NCBI RefSeq assembly: GCF_000265205.3
Contig: NC_018000.1
Span: 1,736,001-1,800,000, forward strand
Direction of reading: 5' to 3'
Origin: Sinorhizobium fredii USDA 257
GTDB taxonomy: Bacteria; Pseudomonadota; Alphaproteobacteria; Rhizobiales; Rhizobiaceae
DNA length: 64,000 bases
The position numbers and the translations under genes were made by a program. Below the pieces are notes generated by a model. It did not search any database. It saw only the letters and a list, made by a program, of their open reading frames with translations, and was not told where the DNA came from. Each line of letters begins with the position of its first letter. Positions within the stretch are counted from its first letter, which is position 1. Below are positions 19,648 through 28,979 of the stretch, one piece after another.

Positions 19648-19907
19648 TTGGATACCGATGTCATCATTGTGGGCGCCGGGCCGGCCGGCCTCGCCGTCGG
19701 TGCCTGCTGAGACGGGCGGGGCTCAATTTCATCATCCTTGAAAAGGCGCATGAGATCGCGCCAGCCTGGCGGCGCCACTCGCCAGCCCCCCGATCTCGGC
19801 CTCTATCTGGTCGGTTTCCACAATCCGGTCACCGGCCTGCTCAGGGAGATCGGCGGGGAGGCGGTTGCGGTGACCGCTGATATCGAGCGGCGGAGCAGCA
19901 CAAGATG
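19648..19907 (+). pseudogene. Collapsed flavin-dependent monooxygenase (N-terminus fused to C-terminus)
   Basis: After a TTG start with a GGGGAGGGA ribosome site the frame reads DTDVIIVGAGPAGLAVGAC, the FAD-binding GxGxxG fold of CzcO-like monooxygenases, then a stop. In a shifted frame it goes on GLNFIILEKAHEIAPAWRRH. This is followed directly by a typical C-terminal end (LGLYLVGFHNPVTGLLREI). The 300 or so residues between are missing. A deletion plus a frameshift has killed the gene. Confidence 0.75.
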
Positions 19908-20180
19908 AATGCGGCGGCATTTTCGTCGAAAGATGGTTGGTTCCTAGAATCGCGCAGAGGCGCTCCTGCGAAATGCGTCGGCTCGAATCACAGACTTGCC
20001 TCACTCGCATGCCGGAGAATGGCCGGCGCGCTCGGCCCTGCCGGGGTCGTCCTGACCGCCGCAATCCAAGACGTCGTTTACAAGTAAGTGAGCGTATATG
20101 GGCCCGAAAGGCAGAGGAACAAACGCGAGTTCGACGCCGTTTCGGATACTTGAACGGTAGAAGCTTCGAGGCCAACTGAA

Positions 20181-20990
20181 ATGGCACCCCGCTCGTTCTG
20201 GAAAGGTTATCTGAAACTATCGCTCGTCACCTGTCCGGTGGCGATGACGCCTGCCACCACGGAAAACGAAAAGGTCCGCTTCCACACGCTCAACCGGAAA
20301 ACCGGCAATCGCGTCGTCAGCCAATATGTCGATGCGGTGAGCGGAAAATCTGTCGACGAAGATGACGAAGTCAAAGGCTATCAACGGGGCGAGGATGACT
20401 TCGTGCTGCTTGAGGACGAAGAGCTCGAAGCCGTTGGACTGGAAAGCACCCGCACCATCGACATCGACATGTTCGTGGAGGCCGATAGCATTCGCTGGAT
20501 CTGGTACGACAAGCCCCACTACCTCGTTCCAGACGACCCCGTCGGTGAAGAAGCTTTCTCGGTGATCCGCGACGCGATGGCCTCCACTGGCACGGTCGGG
20601 ATCTCGCGGCTCGTCATGTATCGTCGCGAGCGCGCCGTGATGCTCGAGCCACGAGGCAAAGGGATCGTCCTATGGACACTTCGCTATGGTGACGAGGTCA
20701 GGAAGCCCGAAGAGTTCTTCCGCAATATTGATGACGGCGATACCGATCCCGAACTGATGCGGCTTGTCACGACCCTGATCGAAGAGCGCAGCAAGCCGTG
20801 GGATCCGGATATGGTAGGCGACCCCGTCCAGGCGCGCCTCTTGGACATTATTTCCGCTAAGAAGAAAGGCAGGAAACGGCCTGCCAAGGCTAAGGCTGAG
20901 GAAGCGGAGCGCCCGAGCAACGTCGTCAACATCATGGATGCGCTGCGCAAAAGCATCAGCTCAGAAAAGAAGAAAAAACCGAAGGCTTAG
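20181..20990 (+). CDS. ku: Ku protein for non-homologous end joining (first copy)
   Basis: A 269-residue bacterial Ku. It begins MAPRSFWKGYLKLSLVTCPV, the standard start of the Ku beta-barrel, continues with RFHTLNRKTGNRV and EDDEVKGYQRGEDDFVLLEDEELEA, and has a lysine-rich tail (KKGRKRPAKAKAEEAE; EKKKKPKA) for DNA and ligase contact. It binds broken DNA ends as a homodimer or with the second Ku and recruits LigD. It faces the ligD-ku pair, with a KTSC gene between. No ribosome site stands out before the ATG. Confidence 0.95.
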   Translation: MAPRSFWKGYLKLSLVTCPVAMTPATTENEKVRFHTLNRKTGNRVVSQYVDAVSGKSVDEDDEVKGYQRGEDDFVLLEDEELEAVGLESTRTIDIDMFVEADSIRWIWYDKPHYLVPDDPVGEEAFSVIRDAMASTGTVGISRLVMYRRERAVMLEPRGKGIVLWTLRYGDEVRKPEEFFRNIDDGDTDPELMRLVTTLIEERSKPWDPDMVGDPVQARLLDIISAKKKGRKRPAKAKAEEAERPSNVVNIMDALRKSISSEKKKKPKA

Positions 20991-21002
20991 CCACCCACTC
21001 GA

Positions 21003-21209
21003 TCAATCCGGCTCGGCGACGCGATACTTGAATCGATCGCGAATATAGGAGTTGAAGAAGCGGCCCTTCGAGAAAGCCCTTCTAAAGGCAGCGTATGTCT
21101 CGGGAGGCACGTTTTCGTAGTCATAACGCTTTTCGTTCGTCAGGAGCCAAACCGACAGCGTCCGCGTCTCAGCGTCGTAATCTGCTCTTTTTATCAGATG
21201 CGACGGCAT
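21003..21209 (-). CDS. KTSC-domain protein
   Basis: A 68-residue protein with the whole KTSC fold: TLSVWLLTNEKRYDYENVPP, then TYAAFRRAFSKGRFFNSYIR. The family is named after a domain also found next to lysyl-tRNA synthetases, and its role is unknown. The gene ends 12 bases from the converging Ku gene and lies 48 bases downstream of ligD on the same strand, so it may be transcribed with the repair genes. A nucleic-acid-linked role is only a guess. Confidence 0.8.
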   Translation of the reverse strand: MPSHLIKRADYDAETRTLSVWLLTNEKRYDYENVPPETYAAFRRAFSKGRFFNSYIRDRFKYRVAEPD

Positions 21210-21257
21210 TGCTCACCGCTTCAAATCAAAAGACCTGTCTTGCCCGGTTGGAGGCGA

Positions 21258-23810
21258 TCAGGCGGCCTTTCGGCGCCCGGCCTTCGGCTCCTTGAGCGGA
21301 ATGGCGGCTGCGCGAAAATCTGCCCATGGATCGGCGCTCAAGGATTGAAGGCGCGTCGGCGTGTTCTCCACCGTGAAGTACGCCGGACCGATGCCAGGGG
21401 CCAATTCGTCCCAGGAGAGCGGCATCGACACGGCCGCACCCGGTCGCGCCCGCGTCGAATATGCTGCGACCGCTGTCGCTCCACGCTGATTGCGAAGATA
21501 GTCGACGAGGATTTTTCCGCGGCGCTTCGATTTGGTGATCGTCGAGACGAAGCGGTCGGAACTGTCGGACGCCATCGCGTCCGCAATCGACTTCGTGAAG
21601 GCCTTTACGGCCGGCCATTCAGCCTTTGGGATCAATGGTGCCACCACGTGAAGTCCCTTGCCGCCGGACGTCTTGACGAAGGGTACAAGGCCGGCCGCTT
21701 TCAGACGGTCTGCCGTCTCGAAGGCGGCGTCGATCACCGCTTCGAAAGGCACGTCCTCGCCCGGGTCAAGGTCCATGATGATCGTGTCGGGCTTTTCCCA
21801 ATCCGCCACGGTCGATCCCCACGGATGGATTTCGAGAACGGCAGACTGAACGAGCGCGATCAGGCCATCGAGGTCTCTGATGCTCAACAGCTGTTCGTCG
21901 GGTGGTTCTTTCGGGTCGTTCACCAGAACGATGTTGGGATTCAGGCCTTTCCAGGCGTGCTTCTGGAAGAACTGCTCTCCGGTAATTCCGTTGGGGCATC
22001 TGACCAATGCCAGCGGGCGACCGACGATATGCGGTCCGATAAAGCGCCAGACCTCGGCGTAATAATCGGCAAGCCCCTCTTTCGTCACCCCCTCATCCGG
22101 CCAATAGAGCCGGTCAGGGTGGGTGAGCTTCACGGTCCGACGCGGAGGCTTGGGCTGCGTGCCAGTGGACTTGGGCGTTTCGCGGACGATTTCGCCGGCG
22201 AGCCTGTCCTCACGCAAGCCCCTGAAAGAGGCGTGGCGAAGATGGCCGTCAGCAGTCCAGGCTCTGAACTCGACCTCTGCCACAAGCTCAGGCTTGACGT
22301 ATCGGACCTGGCGCGCATCCTCCGCGCTTAGGCGTGCCGCAAACGGACTTTCCGACGTCCTCAAGCGGTCAAGTCTCTTGAGGAGATCCTCCGCAAGCGC
22401 CGCGGTGAACCCCGTTCCCACACGGCCTACATGATCGAGCTTGTCGCCGTCATAGACGCCGAGCACCAGTGAGCCGATCGCCTTTCGCGACGTGGTCGAC
22501 GGCACGTAGCCGGCAACAACGAATTCCTGACGCGCCGAGCACTTGGATTTTACCCAGCTCTTGTTCCGACCGGTCCGATAGGGGGCATCGCGCAGCTTTG
22601 AGACGATACCTTCGAGGCTCAATCTGCAGGCGTGACTGAGGACCAGGCGGCCTTCCTCCTCAAAATGACTGCTGAAGCGGACGATCCCGTCGTCTTCGCC
22701 GATCAGTTGGTCGAGCAACTCCTTCCGTTTGATCAGTGGCAGGGCGCGCAGGTCGTAGCCATCGAGATAAAGAAGGTCGAACACATAGAAGCGGAAGCGA
22801 TCGCTGCGACCCTCGCTCAAGTCAGCTTGCAATCCCGAGAAGTCCGACGCGCCGGATCCGGTTTCGACGACGATCTCACCATCGATCAGCGCCGTTCCGA
22901 CGGGCAGCGCCTGCAACGCCGACACCAGAGCCTTGCCGAACCTCTTGGTCCAGTCGAGCCCGCTGCGCGTGAGAAGCCTGACACGGCCGGCTTCGATCCG
23001 CGCCTGCAACCTATAGCCGTCGAACTTGATTTCGTGAAGCCAGCGCTCGCCGGCCGGTGCGGAAGAAACAAGCGTCGCCAATGAAGGCTCGACGAAATCC
23101 GGCAAGGCGGCCGCTTTGGCGCCCTTGATCTTTGAAGGATCAGGGACATTCATGACGGCTTCGGGCTCCTGCTCTTGAGGAGCGGTCGTTTTCTTGCTGC
23201 GAGCCCTCTTGCGGATCCTGCCGGTCTTCGACGACCAGCCGGGCTCTTCACCCGCAACGTCCTTGATTTCGCGGCCGGTCAGTACCGACTCGGGCCGTTC
23301 CTCCAGAATATCGGGGTCTTCCTCCGATCGCGCCGCCTGGTCGTCACCCTTGATCAGCAGCCAGTTCTCCCGTTTTTCGCGCGGCTTGCCGGCCATGCGA
23401 ACCAGATGCCAGCGCCCGCCGAGCTTTTCACCACTGAGTTCGAAGTCGAGGTGCCCCTTCGCGTAGCCCCGTCGGGCATCGCCGATCGGCGACCAGGTGC
23501 CGCGATCCCACAGGATGACGGTTCCGCCGCCATATTCTCCCTTTGGAATCGTCCCCTCGAAATCTCCGTACTCGAGAGGATGATCCTCGACGTGAACGGC
23601 CAGCCGTTTCTCGCCAGGAATGAGGCTCGGCCCCTTGGTGACGGCCCAGCTCTTCAGAACTCCGTCCATTTCCAGGCGGAAGTCGTAGTGGAGGCGTGTC
23701 GCGTCGTGCTTCTGGACAACGAAACTGTTGCCGGCCCGGCGCGCCTTGCGGCCCTTCGGCTCGGGCGTCGAGTCGAAATCGCGCTTCTCTCGGTAGAGAT
23801 CGAGACCCAT
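21258..23810 (-). CDS. ligD: Multifunctional DNA ligase LigD (phosphoesterase-ligase-polymerase)
   Basis: An 850-residue NHEJ enzyme with three domains. The N-terminal 3'-phosphoesterase (about 1-165) shows FVVQKHDATRLHYDFRLEMD and HPLEYGDFEGTIPKGEYGGG. The ATP-dependent ligase follows, with the adenylated lysine at residue 262 in EIKFDGYR and the motif EGIVSKLRDAPYRTGRNKSW. The C-terminal primase-polymerase (about 570-850) has DTIIMDLDPGED and TSGGKGLHVVAPL. The order PE-Lig-Pol is that of Pseudomonas and rhizobial LigD. It lies three bases downstream of the second Ku gene, so the two are co-expressed. Confidence 0.97.
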   Translation of the reverse strand: MGLDLYREKRDFDSTPEPKGRKARRAGNSFVVQKHDATRLHYDFRLEMDGVLKSWAVTKGPSLIPGEKRLAVHVEDHPLEYGDFEGTIPKGEYGGGTVILWDRGTWSPIGDARRGYAKGHLDFELSGEKLGGRWHLVRMAGKPREKRENWLLIKGDDQAARSEEDPDILEERPESVLTGREIKDVAGEEPGWSSKTGRIRKRARSKKTTAPQEQEPEAVMNVPDPSKIKGAKAAALPDFVEPSLATLVSSAPAGERWLHEIKFDGYRLQARIEAGRVRLLTRSGLDWTKRFGKALVSALQALPVGTALIDGEIVVETGSGASDFSGLQADLSEGRSDRFRFYVFDLLYLDGYDLRALPLIKRKELLDQLIGEDDGIVRFSSHFEEEGRLVLSHACRLSLEGIVSKLRDAPYRTGRNKSWVKSKCSARQEFVVAGYVPSTTSRKAIGSLVLGVYDGDKLDHVGRVGTGFTAALAEDLLKRLDRLRTSESPFAARLSAEDARQVRYVKPELVAEVEFRAWTADGHLRHASFRGLREDRLAGEIVRETPKSTGTQPKPPRRTVKLTHPDRLYWPDEGVTKEGLADYYAEVWRFIGPHIVGRPLALVRCPNGITGEQFFQKHAWKGLNPNIVLVNDPKEPPDEQLLSIRDLDGLIALVQSAVLEIHPWGSTVADWEKPDTIIMDLDPGEDVPFEAVIDAAFETADRLKAAGLVPFVKTSGGKGLHVVAPLIPKAEWPAVKAFTKSIADAMASDSSDRFVSTITKSKRRGKILVDYLRNQRGATAVAAYSTRARPGAAVSMPLSWDELAPGIGPAYFTVENTPTRLQSLSADPWADFRAAAIPLKEPKAGRRKAA

Positions 23811-23813
23811 GGC

Positions 23814-24680
23814 TCAGCTCGCCTTGCGACGCGGGGACGCTTCCTTTGTCTTCGCCCCGCGGGTGGGTTTCTTTTTGGCCTGGGTCGTCGCCTTGGCCTT
23901 TTTGGCGTGAACGCCGGCGCTCTGGCGCAACGCCTCCATCAGGTCGACGACTTTTTCACGCTTCGGCTCCTTGCGCGGCTCGATCTTGTTGCCTTCGAGT
24001 TTGGCTTTGACCAGTTCGGCAAGTGCGGTCTCATAGCGATCGTCGAATTTTGCTGGATCGAACTTTCCTCGCTTCGTCTTGACGATGTGCTCAGCAAGCT
24101 CCAGCATCTCGCCCTCGATCTTCAGATCCGGCACCCCGTCGAATGCTTCTTCGGCCGAGCGAACCTCGTAGTCGAAATTCAAGGTCGTCGCGATCAGACC
24201 GTCCTCGTAGGCGCGGATCAGAAGTGTGCGGACGCGCCGAAACAACACTGTTCGCGCGATGGCAGCGACTTTCTTCTTTCGCATGCCCTCGCGGATCAGA
24301 GCGAATGCGTCTTCGGCGTGGCTCTTCGTCGGAGCAAGATAGTAGGGCTTGTCGAAATAGACGTCGTCGATATCGCCGCAGGCGATGAAGGCCGAGATCG
24401 ACAGCGTCTTGTCGCTTTCGGGAACCGCCGCCGCAACCTCCTCGGGCTCCAGCACGACGTAATCCTCGGATCCGACCTCGTATCCCTTGACCTGATCCTC
24501 CTTTTCGACCGGCTTTCCCGTCTCGCTATCGACGAATTGCCGGTGAACACGATGCCCGGTGGCACGGTTGATGGTGTGAAAGGCAATCCGTTCCGAGGTC
24601 GACGCTGCCGTGTAAAGCGCTACAGGGCAGCTCACCTCAGCGACTTTCAGGTACCCCTTCCAATTTGCTCTCGGCGCCAC
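23814..24680 (-). CDS. ku: Ku protein for non-homologous end joining (second copy)
   Basis: A 288-residue Ku, clearly diverged from the first copy. It begins MAPRANWKGYLKVAEVSCPV, with RIAFHTINRATGHRVHRQFVD and EKEDQVKGYEVGSEDYVVLE. The tail is very basic (KKAKATTQAKKKPTRGAKTK). Sinorhizobium species often have several Ku genes; in known cases the pairs can form heterodimers. This copy is first in an operon with ligD and is therefore the likely main partner of the ligase. Confidence 0.95.
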   Translation of the reverse strand: MAPRANWKGYLKVAEVSCPVALYTAASTSERIAFHTINRATGHRVHRQFVDSETGKPVEKEDQVKGYEVGSEDYVVLEPEEVAAAVPESDKTLSISAFIACGDIDDVYFDKPYYLAPTKSHAEDAFALIREGMRKKKVAAIARTVLFRRVRTLLIRAYEDGLIATTLNFDYEVRSAEEAFDGVPDLKIEGEMLELAEHIVKTKRGKFDPAKFDDRYETALAELVKAKLEGNKIEPRKEPKREKVVDLMEALRQSAGVHAKKAKATTQAKKKPTRGAKTKEASPRRKAS

Positions 24681-25131
24681 AACGCGGCCTCATCTTGGAA
24701 AAGGCGCGGCAGACAGTCCGCGCAACAGACTCGACGTTTCGGAACGTGGAGGCGAGAGGTTTGTTCCGTTTGGAAGAACGGCAGAGCGCGGATGGCGAAG
24801 TGGCCGCATCGATGTGCGGCGAGACGCAGGTCCTCCGGCCGCCGCTAGAGTGGGTAGCGGTGTCGTTGACGATCAAGCGCTCGCCATGCTCGGCGCGAAA
24901 CATCTCGCCCATTGCGGTCTTTTCGGCGGCTTGTCCACGTAGGGGGTAGCGCGAGCGCCTTCGGCACGTCCTTCTGATTATGGCCGTAGATCACATCATA
25001 GGACGCGCGGTCGCTCTCGCCGACTTCCTTCTGCGAATGAATTCAAGAGGATCGCCGCGCCGGAGCACGGTTCTATCCTCTATTTCGCCTTGTTAGTGGA
25101 GAGGAAGTTGTCTGCCCTACGGGCAATAAGG
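24681..25131. other. Intergenic region between ku and csbD, no firm gene
   Basis: Neither strand offers a convincing gene. On the minus strand around 24950-25030 a short stretch reads SYDVIYGHNQKDVPKALA, which faintly recalls phage-type lysozyme starts but has no supporting context. The upstream promoter of ku-ligD must lie near 24700. Confidence 0.35.
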
Positions 25132-25149
25132 AACCCGCCGAAGCGGGTT
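25132..25149 (-). terminator. Terminator behind the CsbD gene
   Basis: AACCCGC and GCGGGTT pair around a TTCG tetraloop on the minus strand, about 20 bases after the csbD stop. The following CCTTATT is only partly T-rich. On the plus strand TTTCTTGT follows, so it may act in both directions. Confidence 0.65.
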
Positions 25150-25167
25150 TCTTGTCGATATTCCAGA

Positions 25168-25383
25168 TTAGGATAACCAGTCCCATCTCTGGCGGCCGTA
25201 CCAATCATCGAGGTCACGCCGAGCGCGATCCTTTTCGATCCCGTAGCGTTCTTGGATCTTGCCTTCGAGCTGGTCGCGGTTACCCGCGATCTGGTCAAGA
25301 TCATCGTCAGTGAGCTTGCCCCACTGCTCTTTGATTTTGCCCTTTACCTGTTTCCAGTTTCCTTCGACGCGGTTCCAATCCAT
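25168..25383 (-). CDS. CsbD-family stress protein
   Basis: A 71-residue hydrophilic protein of the CsbD family, general-stress proteins of unknown molecular role. The pattern MDWNRVEGNWKQVKGKIKEQ, then LTDDDLDQIAGNRDQLEGKI, is diagnostic. The C-terminal part (DRARRDLDDWYGRQRWDWLS) is the tryptophan-rich rhizobial variant. It is a single gene with its own terminator. Such genes are usually induced by stationary phase or osmotic stress, which fits the repair and chaperone genes to the left. Confidence 0.9.
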   Translation of the reverse strand: MDWNRVEGNWKQVKGKIKEQWGKLTDDDLDQIAGNRDQLEGKIQERYGIEKDRARRDLDDWYGRQRWDWLS

Positions 25384-25625
25384 TGCGAATATCTCCTAGT
25401 CTTGAGATTTGCCATGAGGACAAAACTCGCAACATGGGCGTTGGTTTCAAGCCGTTTGCGACTACGCCAACACCGCTGCCGGGAACGACTTTTGGAGAGA
25501 CGCCACTCGGTGGAAGCTCATAGCCGCCAGGTTGGGAACTGACGTTTGACCTTGCTATCGTATATCCGTGCCCCATGTTGAGAGGGTCTATTTGGCGGCC
25601 AACTGGCTGAGGAGAGCCCGCCCTC

Positions 25626-26297
25626 ATGAAGCCAATGAACGAAGAGCACCTTGCGGTTCTGCGCAGGCACATGGTCGAGGTGATCGCAATCTATGCTGAC
25701 CTTGCAAGCGAAGAACTCGGCAAGGCGGCGCTCGATGAACGGGTGATGGCAGCGATGCTGCGGGTGCCCCGACATCTCTTCGTGCCCGCTTCGGCAGCGC
25801 CCCTTGCCTATCAGGACATGCCACTGCCGATCGGCTTCGATAAAACCGTGTCGCAGCCATTCATGGTCGCCCTGATGACCGATCTCCTTGCTCCCCAACC
25901 GCATGAGGCAGTGCTCGAGATCGGCACCGGCCTGGGCTACCAAACCGCAATCCTGGCGCAACTCGCCGGGCAGATCTGGAGCGTCGAAATCATCGAGGAA
26001 TTCGCAAGCCACGCCGAGGCTCTCCTACAGCGCCTCGGCGTGTCAAATGTCGGCATCCGTGTCGGAGACGGGTCTCGCGGCTGGCCCGAGCGCGCCCCAT
26101 TCGACAAGATCCTCGTCACGGCGGCGGCCGAGGAGGCGCCGCCGGCTTTGCTTGGGCAGCTCAAACCAATGGGCCGTCTGGTTCTTCCTTTGGGCTCTGA
26201 AGAACAGTTTCTGACTGTCATCGACAAGAATTCGGCAGGACAACTCGAGGCGCGACAACTCATCCCGGTTCGGTTCAGCCGGCTCGAGGCGGTCTAA
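25626..26297 (+). CDS. pcm: Protein-L-isoaspartate O-methyltransferase
   Basis: A 223-residue AdoMet enzyme that starts repair of isoaspartyl residues in aged proteins. The AdoMet motif is VLEIGTGLGYQTAIL near residue 98. The family block MLRVPRHLFVPASAAPLAYQ and the substrate-binding IGFDKTVSQPFMVALMTDLL are present. The ATG follows GAGGAGAGCCCGCCCTC. Protein-repair function fits the stress theme of the neighbouring CsbD, but the two genes are divergent. Confidence 0.93.
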   Translation: MKPMNEEHLAVLRRHMVEVIAIYADLASEELGKAALDERVMAAMLRVPRHLFVPASAAPLAYQDMPLPIGFDKTVSQPFMVALMTDLLAPQPHEAVLEIGTGLGYQTAILAQLAGQIWSVEIIEEFASHAEALLQRLGVSNVGIRVGDGSRGWPERAPFDKILVTAAAEEAPPALLGQLKPMGRLVLPLGSEEQFLTVIDKNSAGQLEARQLIPVRFSRLEAV

Positions 26298-26363
26298 TGC
26301 GAGGACATCTGGCGTGACGGAGCCGTTTCGATTGCCAGGCCACATGCAAGGCGGCGCCCGTTC

Positions 26364-26546
26364 TTGATGAGCTCATGCGTCCCGATCAAAAAATCTGTGA
26401 CTGAGGACTTCATGATCTGCCTGGAGGACGGCAGGAAATTAAAGTCGATCGCGGCACCTGGTGGAAGCACGCTCTCTCGCGCAGCAACGCGCCGCTGTCA
26501 GCGCATCAGTCCGGCCGAACGGAGTGCCCTTTCGATCACCGACTGA
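26364..26546 (+). pseudogene. Fragment of a MucR/Ros-type regulator
   Basis: The frame reads VPIKKSVTEDFMICLEDGRK followed by LKSI, matching the zinc-finger start of MucR-like proteins (V.VRKSV.DD.I.CLE.G..FKSLKRHL). The sequence then leaves the family before the two zinc-binding histidines, and the N-terminal half is missing. It runs into the end of the convergent esterase gene. It is a relic, probably of a horizontally moved MucR paralogue. Confidence 0.5.
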
Positions 26547-27592
26547 ATGTCTCCCTGCCAATCCGACTGTGATCGGTTGGCTGCATGAGCTGGTCGGGCG
26601 GGCTTGACGTAGGCAGCTCTTTCCCGCCGGCGCTGGAACGACGGCGTCAGGCCCCATAAGCGCGCTATGTGGAGGGTAGAGGAAATTCCTGCGTCGAGCA
26701 TGTACGGCGCGGTGTGTCCGTAGCCGGATGCGACGTCGATTGGTGTCCCATGGCCCATGGCGTCTATGAGGTAAAGCTCAATCGCGTCCCTCCCGGATTG
26801 ATCTCGCCAGGCCATCCTTTTGTGCCCGTCGACCGTTTCCACCGACGAGGGGCTGGTTGGGACGCGATGGACGCCGCTCCACTGAGCGATGATGGCATTG
26901 GCGTTCGCCTCCGCGACGGTCCTGTCATTGGTGCCATGCCACACCGATATCGTCGGCCAGGGACCGCGATGAGGCGAGGCCCCGGACAGCCGCTTTTGCA
27001 AGCGTTCCGGATTGGGGATGCCGTGTCCGCGCATGCGGTCGAAGGCTTCCGGGACTGATGTAGCAGCGGCATAGGGAAGGCCGGCGATGATTGCGCCCCC
27101 GGCGAAAATCTCGGGATAGGCGCAAAGCGCGGCGTTCGCCATCGCGCCTCCCGCCGACAGCCCGGTGATGTAAACCCGGCGACGGTCGATGCCATGGTCG
27201 GCGATCATGGTCTCCACCATCTGCCGTATCGAGTGGACCTCTCCCTCGCCTCGGCGAATATCGCTCAGGTTGAACCAGTTGAAGCACAGGTTGGGGTTGT
27301 TGGCGTGGACCTGCTCCGGATAAAGGACCGCGAAACCGAAATCCTCAGCGAGTTTGGACCACCCGGATGCGTGATCATAACCGGCCGCGTTCTGCGTACA
27401 TCCATGCAGGACCACGACCAACGCCGGCGCTTCGGCCAGCCCCTCAGGAACATGGTACCATGCTTCCAAAGCTCCGGGATTTGAACCGAAGCGTTGCAGC
27501 CGAGACAGGTTCGAGGTTGCCGCAGTTGCGTGGCCGCTCTTAGCTGTACGAAATCTGGCAAGTCGCTCCAGTGTGTCGGAAAGGGATCGCAT
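26498..27592 (-). CDS. Esterase of the polyhydroxyalkanoate depolymerase (PhaZ/LpqC) family
   Basis: A 364-residue alpha/beta hydrolase. The start MRSLSDTLERLARFRTA is behind GAGGAGGCGAC; 40 more residues are open upstream but lack a site. The oxyanion part is ALVVVLHGCTQNAAGYDHAS, the nucleophile box is GLSAGGAMANAALCAYP, and the end has AMGHGTPIDV with the likely catalytic His. This class has no signal peptide and is usually annotated as PHB depolymerase family esterase; real substrates vary. It lies in the same region as the PhaC-like gene, which supports a link to polyester metabolism without proving it. Confidence 0.85.
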   Translation of the reverse strand: MRSLSDTLERLARFRTAKSGHATAATSNLSRLQRFGSNPGALEAWYHVPEGLAEAPALVVVLHGCTQNAAGYDHASGWSKLAEDFGFAVLYPEQVHANNPNLCFNWFNLSDIRRGEGEVHSIRQMVETMIADHGIDRRRVYITGLSAGGAMANAALCAYPEIFAGGAIIAGLPYAAATSVPEAFDRMRGHGIPNPERLQKRLSGASPHRGPWPTISVWHGTNDRTVAEANANAIIAQWSGVHRVPTSPSSVETVDGHKRMAWRDQSGRDAIELYLIDAMGHGTPIDVASGYGHTAPYMLDAGISSTLHIARLWGLTPSFQRRRERAAYVKPARPAHAANRSQSDWQGDIQSVIERALRSAGLMR

Positions 27593-27857
27593 GTCGCCTC
27601 CTCGCTGTCGCCATCTGGAGATCACCGGTGCTACGCGGCAGATATCTTTTTGTTGCGCTGCACAATATTCCAGTTCGGCTGCCTTGTCCTTTAAAAATGA
27701 CATGCATTGCACATTCCGCCGAAACTCAGCGGAATGGACGCTGATTTCGCTAAGACGGTTTGTGAATAGATTTTCACCTCAGCGCCTGGTGCTCAACAAT
27801 CTATGCCGAGGATAAGAAGTTCGTTGCTGCTGGTACGGCAGACAGAGTACCCTCCTG

Positions 27858-28697
27858 ATGCAGGGCACCTTGGAGGAAGCCATGCAACAGGAGCAAATCC
27901 GCCTCACCGGCGCAAGGGAAACCTTGCTGATCACACTCCAAGCCAAGGCAGCCGAAAGCGCCATGCCGGATTCGCTGCTGCGCGACCGCTTCGCCGCGGA
28001 TGCGTTGCACCGTATCGATCAGGGCAGCCGGCATCTTAAAGTTGGTCACGACATGACCATCGGCATCGCGCTGCGCGCCTATATGCTCGATCGCTGGACG
28101 GAGGCATTCCTTCAGCGCTGCCCGGAGGCGACTGTTGTCCATCTCGGCTGTGGTCTCGACAGTCGCATCTTCCGCATAGATCCTGGGCCGGGAGTTCGCT
28201 GGTTCGAGCTGGATTTCCCCGATGTCATCTCCTTGCGCCGGCAGATCTACCCCGACCGTGCGGACTGCGCGATGATTGCCTGCTCGATCGTCGAGCACGG
28301 CTGGATTGCGAAACTTCCCGCCGACAAGCCGGCCATGATCGTCGCCGAGGGCGTTCTGCCTTATCTGGAGGAACACCAGGTTGCGCAGGTTCTGCGGCGG
28401 ATCGCCGGCCACTTCCCCTCGGGGGAGATAGCCTTCGATGCCTATAGCAGCTTCGCAATCCGACTGCTGCGCTTCAATCCGGCGATCCGCGCCACCGGCG
28501 CCTGTCTCAATTGGGCGCTCGACGACCCGGCAGAGGTAGAGCGCCAGGTACCGGGACTAAAGCTCATCGAGGATCGTTCGGATTGGGACACCGGACAGGT
28601 GGCGCGGATGTCACCGCCCGCCCAGATCGGGCTGCAGCTCTTCAGCACCATCCTGACGCCCTATCGTATGGGGCGCCTGGTTCGATATCGCTTCTGA
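27858..28697 (+). CDS. SAM-dependent methyltransferase of the leucine carboxyl methyltransferase / Tcmp family
   Basis: A 279-residue enzyme of the PPM1/TcmP group. The mark DRFAADALHRIDQG near residue 44 and the AdoMet site VVHLGCGLDSRIFRIDPGPG followed by WFELDFPDVISLRR are typical. IVAEGVLPYLEE is the family motif after it. Members methylate carboxyl or hydroxyl groups of small molecules, and the substrate here is unknown. It is divergent from the esterase and some 280 bases ahead of the PhaC gene on the same strand. Confidence 0.85.
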   Translation: MQGTLEEAMQQEQIRLTGARETLLITLQAKAAESAMPDSLLRDRFAADALHRIDQGSRHLKVGHDMTIGIALRAYMLDRWTEAFLQRCPEATVVHLGCGLDSRIFRIDPGPGVRWFELDFPDVISLRRQIYPDRADCAMIACSIVEHGWIAKLPADKPAMIVAEGVLPYLEEHQVAQVLRRIAGHFPSGEIAFDAYSSFAIRLLRFNPAIRATGACLNWALDDPAEVERQVPGLKLIEDRSDWDTGQVARMSPPAQIGLQLFSTILTPYRMGRLVRYRF

Positions 28698-28979
28698 GAT
28701 TCGCGCCATGGCCAGACAGGGCCACGCGCCTCCCGAACACTGACGAGTTGAGCTTCTTCTACGCAAATTGATGTGCCGTCCTACAGCGCAACTGCCCTGG
28801 AGGCCCATTTAAGAGAGTCCCGAAAGGCTGACTTGCACAGACCTGAGAAGCAGCGCACCATCATAAATAGTAATACTTCCATCGTCTGCTCCGATCGACG
28901 ACACCTCGCTAATCCCCGTCGGCGATCGGGATTGATCGGCATCAACGACTGCGGCGGCAAGGCTGAATGGAGTTTCGCG

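Noticed and set aside
23175..24848. Plus-strand frame of about 550 codons
   Set aside because: It is antisense to ligD and ku, whose domains are certain.
24940..25040. Lysozyme-like stretch SYDVIYGHNQKD on the minus strand
   Set aside because: Too short, in a frame with no start, and the family match is faint.
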